Assembly (NCBI GenBank): GCA_028865845.1
Contig: JAGWJK010000155.1
Location: 1 to 8,031, forward strand
Reading direction: 5' to 3'
Origin: Rhizobiaceae bacterium
GTDB taxonomy: Bacteria; Pseudomonadota; Alphaproteobacteria; Rhizobiales; Rhizobiaceae
DNA: 8,031 nt
The notes under the pieces are model-generated. The model saw only the letters and a program-made list of their open reading frames with translations, did no database searches and was not told the origin of the DNA. Below, piece by piece: positions 6,159-8,031 of this stretch (within the stretch, counting starts at the first letter, position 1; each line of letters begins with the position of its first letter). Both the position numbers and the translations under genes were made by a program.

Positions 6159-6179
6159 CGCCGCGTCCGCGCCCGGCAA

Positions 6180-7694
6180 TTACTCCGCAGCCTGTCCCGT
6201 CTCGTTGAGATCAGGCGCATTGGCATCGCCGGGCGCTGTTTGGCAGGCCATGTCCGGAAAGGCCACGATGCGCTTGCCGGAGAAATCGGTGTGGACGACG
6301 ACCACGCCCTGCTCCTCGAAATAGCTGAGCAGCCGCCGGGCGCGGCGAGCGGAGTGGGTGCCGTAAGCGCGGGCGATGCGGGCGTCGGATGGGCAAGGCT
6401 CGCCGCAGACGGCTGCCTTTGCGAGCATGAGGAAAACACCCTGCAAGTCGTCGGTGACGCCCGACGACAGCGACAGAGCCGTCGCCCAGGCCTCTGTTGC
6501 CATCGTCGCCTCGTCGGCGCCGGAGCGAACAACTGCGACACGACGGCGGAAATCCTGCAGGGACATCGGCGCGCCTGGCACGCGGCGCATGCGCAATCGC
6601 ACGAGAAATTCCTGGTATAGGACGGAATCGGTGCGGAAGGCGGAGCCGGGATCGTCGAGGATTTCCGAAAGGACGGCGTCGACCCGAGCCTCTCGGTCTT
6701 CGGCCGATAGTTCCGGTTGAGGAGTCCGCGGCTCGGCCGGCGCCGGGGTGGCAGCAGGCGTGGAGCGCGAAAGCTCCGCCAGTATATCCGTCGTCGGACG
6801 CGGAGCGGGTGCGACCCGACGCACGACAGGTCGCGAAAATTCTTCCGGGTCCGGCGTGAAAATCAGGTCTTCCACATCCTGCGGCGCGTCCGGCAGCGGC
6901 ATCAGCTTCGGGCTGGAAGAACGCGCCGAAGTTTCAACTGTGCCGATAGTGATCGGCAGCGGCCGGCGCGACAGGGCCGGTCCAAGTGCGACGAAATTGC
7001 CGCGCTTCAGGTCGCGGAACATTTCGGCCTGCCTGCGGTCCATACCGAGCAGATCGGCAGCGCGGGCCATGTCGATGTCGAGGAAGGTGCGGCCCATCAG
7101 GAAATTCGAGGCTTCGGCTGCGACGTTCTTGGCAAGCTTCGCCAATCGCTGCGTAGCGATCACGCCCGCCAGGCCGCGCTTGCGTCCGCGGCACATCAGG
7201 TTGGTCATGGCGCCGAGCGACATCTTGCGCGCATCCTCGGAGACATCGCCGCCGACCGAAGGCGCGAACATCTGCGCTTCGTCGACGACGACAAGCACCG
7301 GATACCAATATTCGCGATCGGCGTCGAACATGCCGTTCAAGAAGGCGGCGGCGGCACGCATCTGCTGCTCGATATCGAGCCCTTCCAACGTCAGCACGCA
7401 CGAGACGCGATGCTGGCGAATGCGGTTGGCGATGCCGGCAAGCTCAGCTTCCGTGCGCTCGCCGTCGACGACCACATGACCGAACTTGTCGGCCAACGTG
7501 ACGAAATCGCCCTCGGGATCGATGATGACCTGCTGCACCCACTGCGCGGACTGTTCCAGCAGGCGGCGCAGGAGATGCGATTTGCCGGAACCGGAATTGC
7601 CCTGCACGAGCAGACGCGTCGCCAACAGCTCCTCGATATCGAGTTGGGCGCTAGTCCCGCCGGACGCCGTTCCCATGTCGATGCCGACCTGCAA
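6180..7694 (-). CDS. HerA/DUF87-like P-loop ATPase with C-terminal winged helix
   Basis: The protein (504 residues from the chosen start) belongs to the HerA/FtsK-like group of ATPases that move DNA. Walker A is GNSGSGKS at 32-39, Walker B is VLVVVDEAQ at 133-141 with Asp138 and Glu139, and ATQR at 180-183 sits where a sensor motif is expected. A Pro/Ala-rich linker covers about 285-326. The C-terminal part, about 434-481 (from CPSDARIARAYG to the KRIVAFPD strand), looks like a winged helix-turn-helix. No membrane segment is seen. Start: the frame is open to a TTG at 7871 inside the dehydrogenase gene, with no ATG before 7673; a TTG at 7694 has GAGGT 6 bases upstream, the best Shine-Dalgarno here, so it is preferred over the ATG at 7673 (497 residues). 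The usual archaeal partner nuclease NurA is not visible. Its role is unknown; repair, segregation or defence are possible. Confidence 0.85.
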   Translation of the reverse strand: MQVGIDMGTASGGTSAQLDIEELLATRLLVQGNSGSGKSHLLRRLLEQSAQWVQQVIIDPEGDFVTLADKFGHVVVDGERTEAELAGIANRIRQHRVSCVLTLEGLDIEQQMRAAAAFLNGMFDADREYWYPVLVVVDEAQMFAPSVGGDVSEDARKMSLGAMTNLMCRGRKRGLAGVIATQRLAKLAKNVAAEASNFLMGRTFLDIDMARAADLLGMDRRQAEMFRDLKRGNFVALGPALSRRPLPITIGTVETSARSSSPKLMPLPDAPQDVEDLIFTPDPEEFSRPVVRRVAPAPRPTTDILAELSRSTPAATPAPAEPRTPQPELSAEDREARVDAVLSEILDDPGSAFRTDSVLYQEFLVRLRMRRVPGAPMSLQDFRRRVAVVRSGADEATMATEAWATALSLSSGVTDDLQGVFLMLAKAAVCGEPCPSDARIARAYGTHSARRARRLLSYFEEQGVVVVHTDFSGKRIVAFPDMACQTAPGDANAPDLNETGQAAE

Positions 7695-7700
7695 TGCCTT

Positions 7701-7705
7701 ACCTC
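7701..7705 (-). promoter_or_regulatory. ribosome-binding site deciding a TTG start of the HerA-like ATPase
   Basis: AAAGAGGT, with GAGGT at 7705-7701 on the minus strand, lies 6 bases before TTG 7694. The alternative ATG at 7673 has no comparable site within 15 bases. This supports a TTG start, read as MQVGIDMGTAS. Confidence 0.5.
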
Positions 7706-7725
7706 TTTGCGAAGACTCAAATGAT

Positions 7726-7759
7726 GGAGACGCCCATCTTTCAGAAAGGACGCGCCTCC
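7726..7759 (-). other. hairpin between the dehydrogenase and ATPase genes
   Basis: On the minus strand GGAGGCGC (7759-7752) can pair with GCGTCTCC (7733-7726), 8 base pairs including one G-U, enclosing a smaller CTTT/AAAG stem. It lies 63 bases after the dehydrogenase stop. There is no U-tract, so a terminator role is doubtful. Confidence 0.3.
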
Positions 7760-7822
7760 GTCTATCAAAGATTTCATTGGCTTTCGCGTGTGGAGTTTCA
7801 AAACCCACAGGCGAATGCGCTG

Positions 7823-8031
7823 CTACCGGAAGCGCAGATTGGCCCGCGATAGCTGATCGATCGAGGTGCAACCCATCAGTTTCATGTCGCGCTCTATCTC
7901 GATGCGCAGCTGGCGCAGCGCCCGTTCGACGCCCGCCTGCCCGGCCGCTGCCAGCGGATAGAGATAGAAACGGCCGACGCCGACAGCCTTGGCGCCCAGC
8001 GACAACGCCTTCAGCACATGCGTGCCGCGCT
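7823..8031 (-). CDS. FMN-dependent alpha-hydroxy-acid dehydrogenase, C-terminal end (cut by right edge)
   Basis: The 69 complete codons visible read [20 protein letters not shown] and then [17 protein letters not shown], ending in [20 protein letters not shown] before a TAG stop. This is the C-terminus of the FMN-dependent alpha-hydroxy-acid dehydrogenase/oxidase family (L-lactate dehydrogenase LldD, glycolate oxidase, mandelate dehydrogenase), a TIM-barrel flavoenzyme. The R-G-x-x-V-L-K-A-L-x-L-G-A block and the GVGR turn are the family's phosphate-binding end for FMN, and the final helix with the TSIDQL motif is typical. The gene is open to the right edge with no start in the window; an in-frame GTG at 8017 is internal and not a start. 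The substrate (lactate or another 2-hydroxy acid) cannot be told from this part. The ATPase gene follows after 128 bases. Confidence 0.88.
   Translation of the reverse strand, partial: RGTHVLKALSLGAKAVGVGRFYLYPLAAAGQAGVERALRQLRIEIERDMKLMGCTSIDQLSRANLRFR

Noticed and set aside
6159..6179. A terminator for the ATPase gene
   Set aside because: The GC-rich stretch right after the stop offers only a 4-base stem and no U-tract.
4957..7694. A combined HerA-nucleotidyltransferase defence island
   Set aside because: HerA-type ATPases do occur in antiphage systems, but here the cassette has its own promoter 21 bases after the ATPase stop and a different base composition, and no nuclease or SIR2-like effector accompanies the ATPase. 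Adjacency alone is not enough.
6717..7724. Plus-strand open frame of 335 codons across the ATPase gene
   Set aside because: It lies wholly antisense to the ATPase coding sequence, which has clear Walker motifs. Its translation is Arg/Gln/His-rich with no recognisable motif, as expected for a mirror frame in GC-rich DNA.

Overview
The window looks like chromosome from a fast-growing rhizobium or close relative (Rhizobium/Agrobacterium group, Alphaproteobacteria). The evidence is a 205-residue ribosomal protein S4 of alphaproteobacterial type, GC-rich coding sequence, a small class III nucleotide cyclase of the kind abundant in rhizobia, and a rhizobial-type glutaminase. Assignment is by recognition of proteins only, with no database search. 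All ten coding sequences lie on the minus strand, so the window is read from right to left.

From the right edge in transcription order: (1) the C-terminal end of an FMN-dependent alpha-hydroxy-acid (lactate-type) dehydrogenase, cut by the window edge; (2) a HerA/DUF87-like P-loop ATPase with a Pro/Ala-rich linker and a probable C-terminal winged helix; (3) a two-gene cassette of visibly lower GC, a 111-residue protein with a possible ribbon-helix-helix followed 3 bases later by an AbiEii/AbiGii-like nucleotidyltransferase, driven by a near-consensus promoter whose spacer is a perfect palindrome; (4) a terminator-like hairpin and a 240-base leader region, then rpsD (ribosomal protein S4) with its own intrinsic terminator; (5) glsA (glutaminase), starting only 17 bases after that terminator, then ttcA (tRNA 2-thiocytidine synthetase); (6) two tandem inositol-monophosphatase-family genes that are paralogues of each other; (7) the N-terminal part of a class III adenylate/guanylate cyclase, cut by the left edge.

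Most of this is ordinary housekeeping DNA. The accessory part is about 4957-6158, a toxin-antitoxin-like module placed between the ATPase gene and rpsD. Its promoter with a built-in palindrome, tight gene coupling and different base composition fit an autoregulated, horizontally acquired module; toxicity is not shown by the sequence. The second area of interest is regulatory: the rpsD leader carries hairpins closed by GNRA tetraloops, and the rpsD terminator sits almost on the ribosome-binding site of glsA.

The remaining gaps between genes are short (3 to 154 bases, apart from the 241 bases before rpsD) and no tRNA, rRNA, insertion sequence or CRISPR array was seen.
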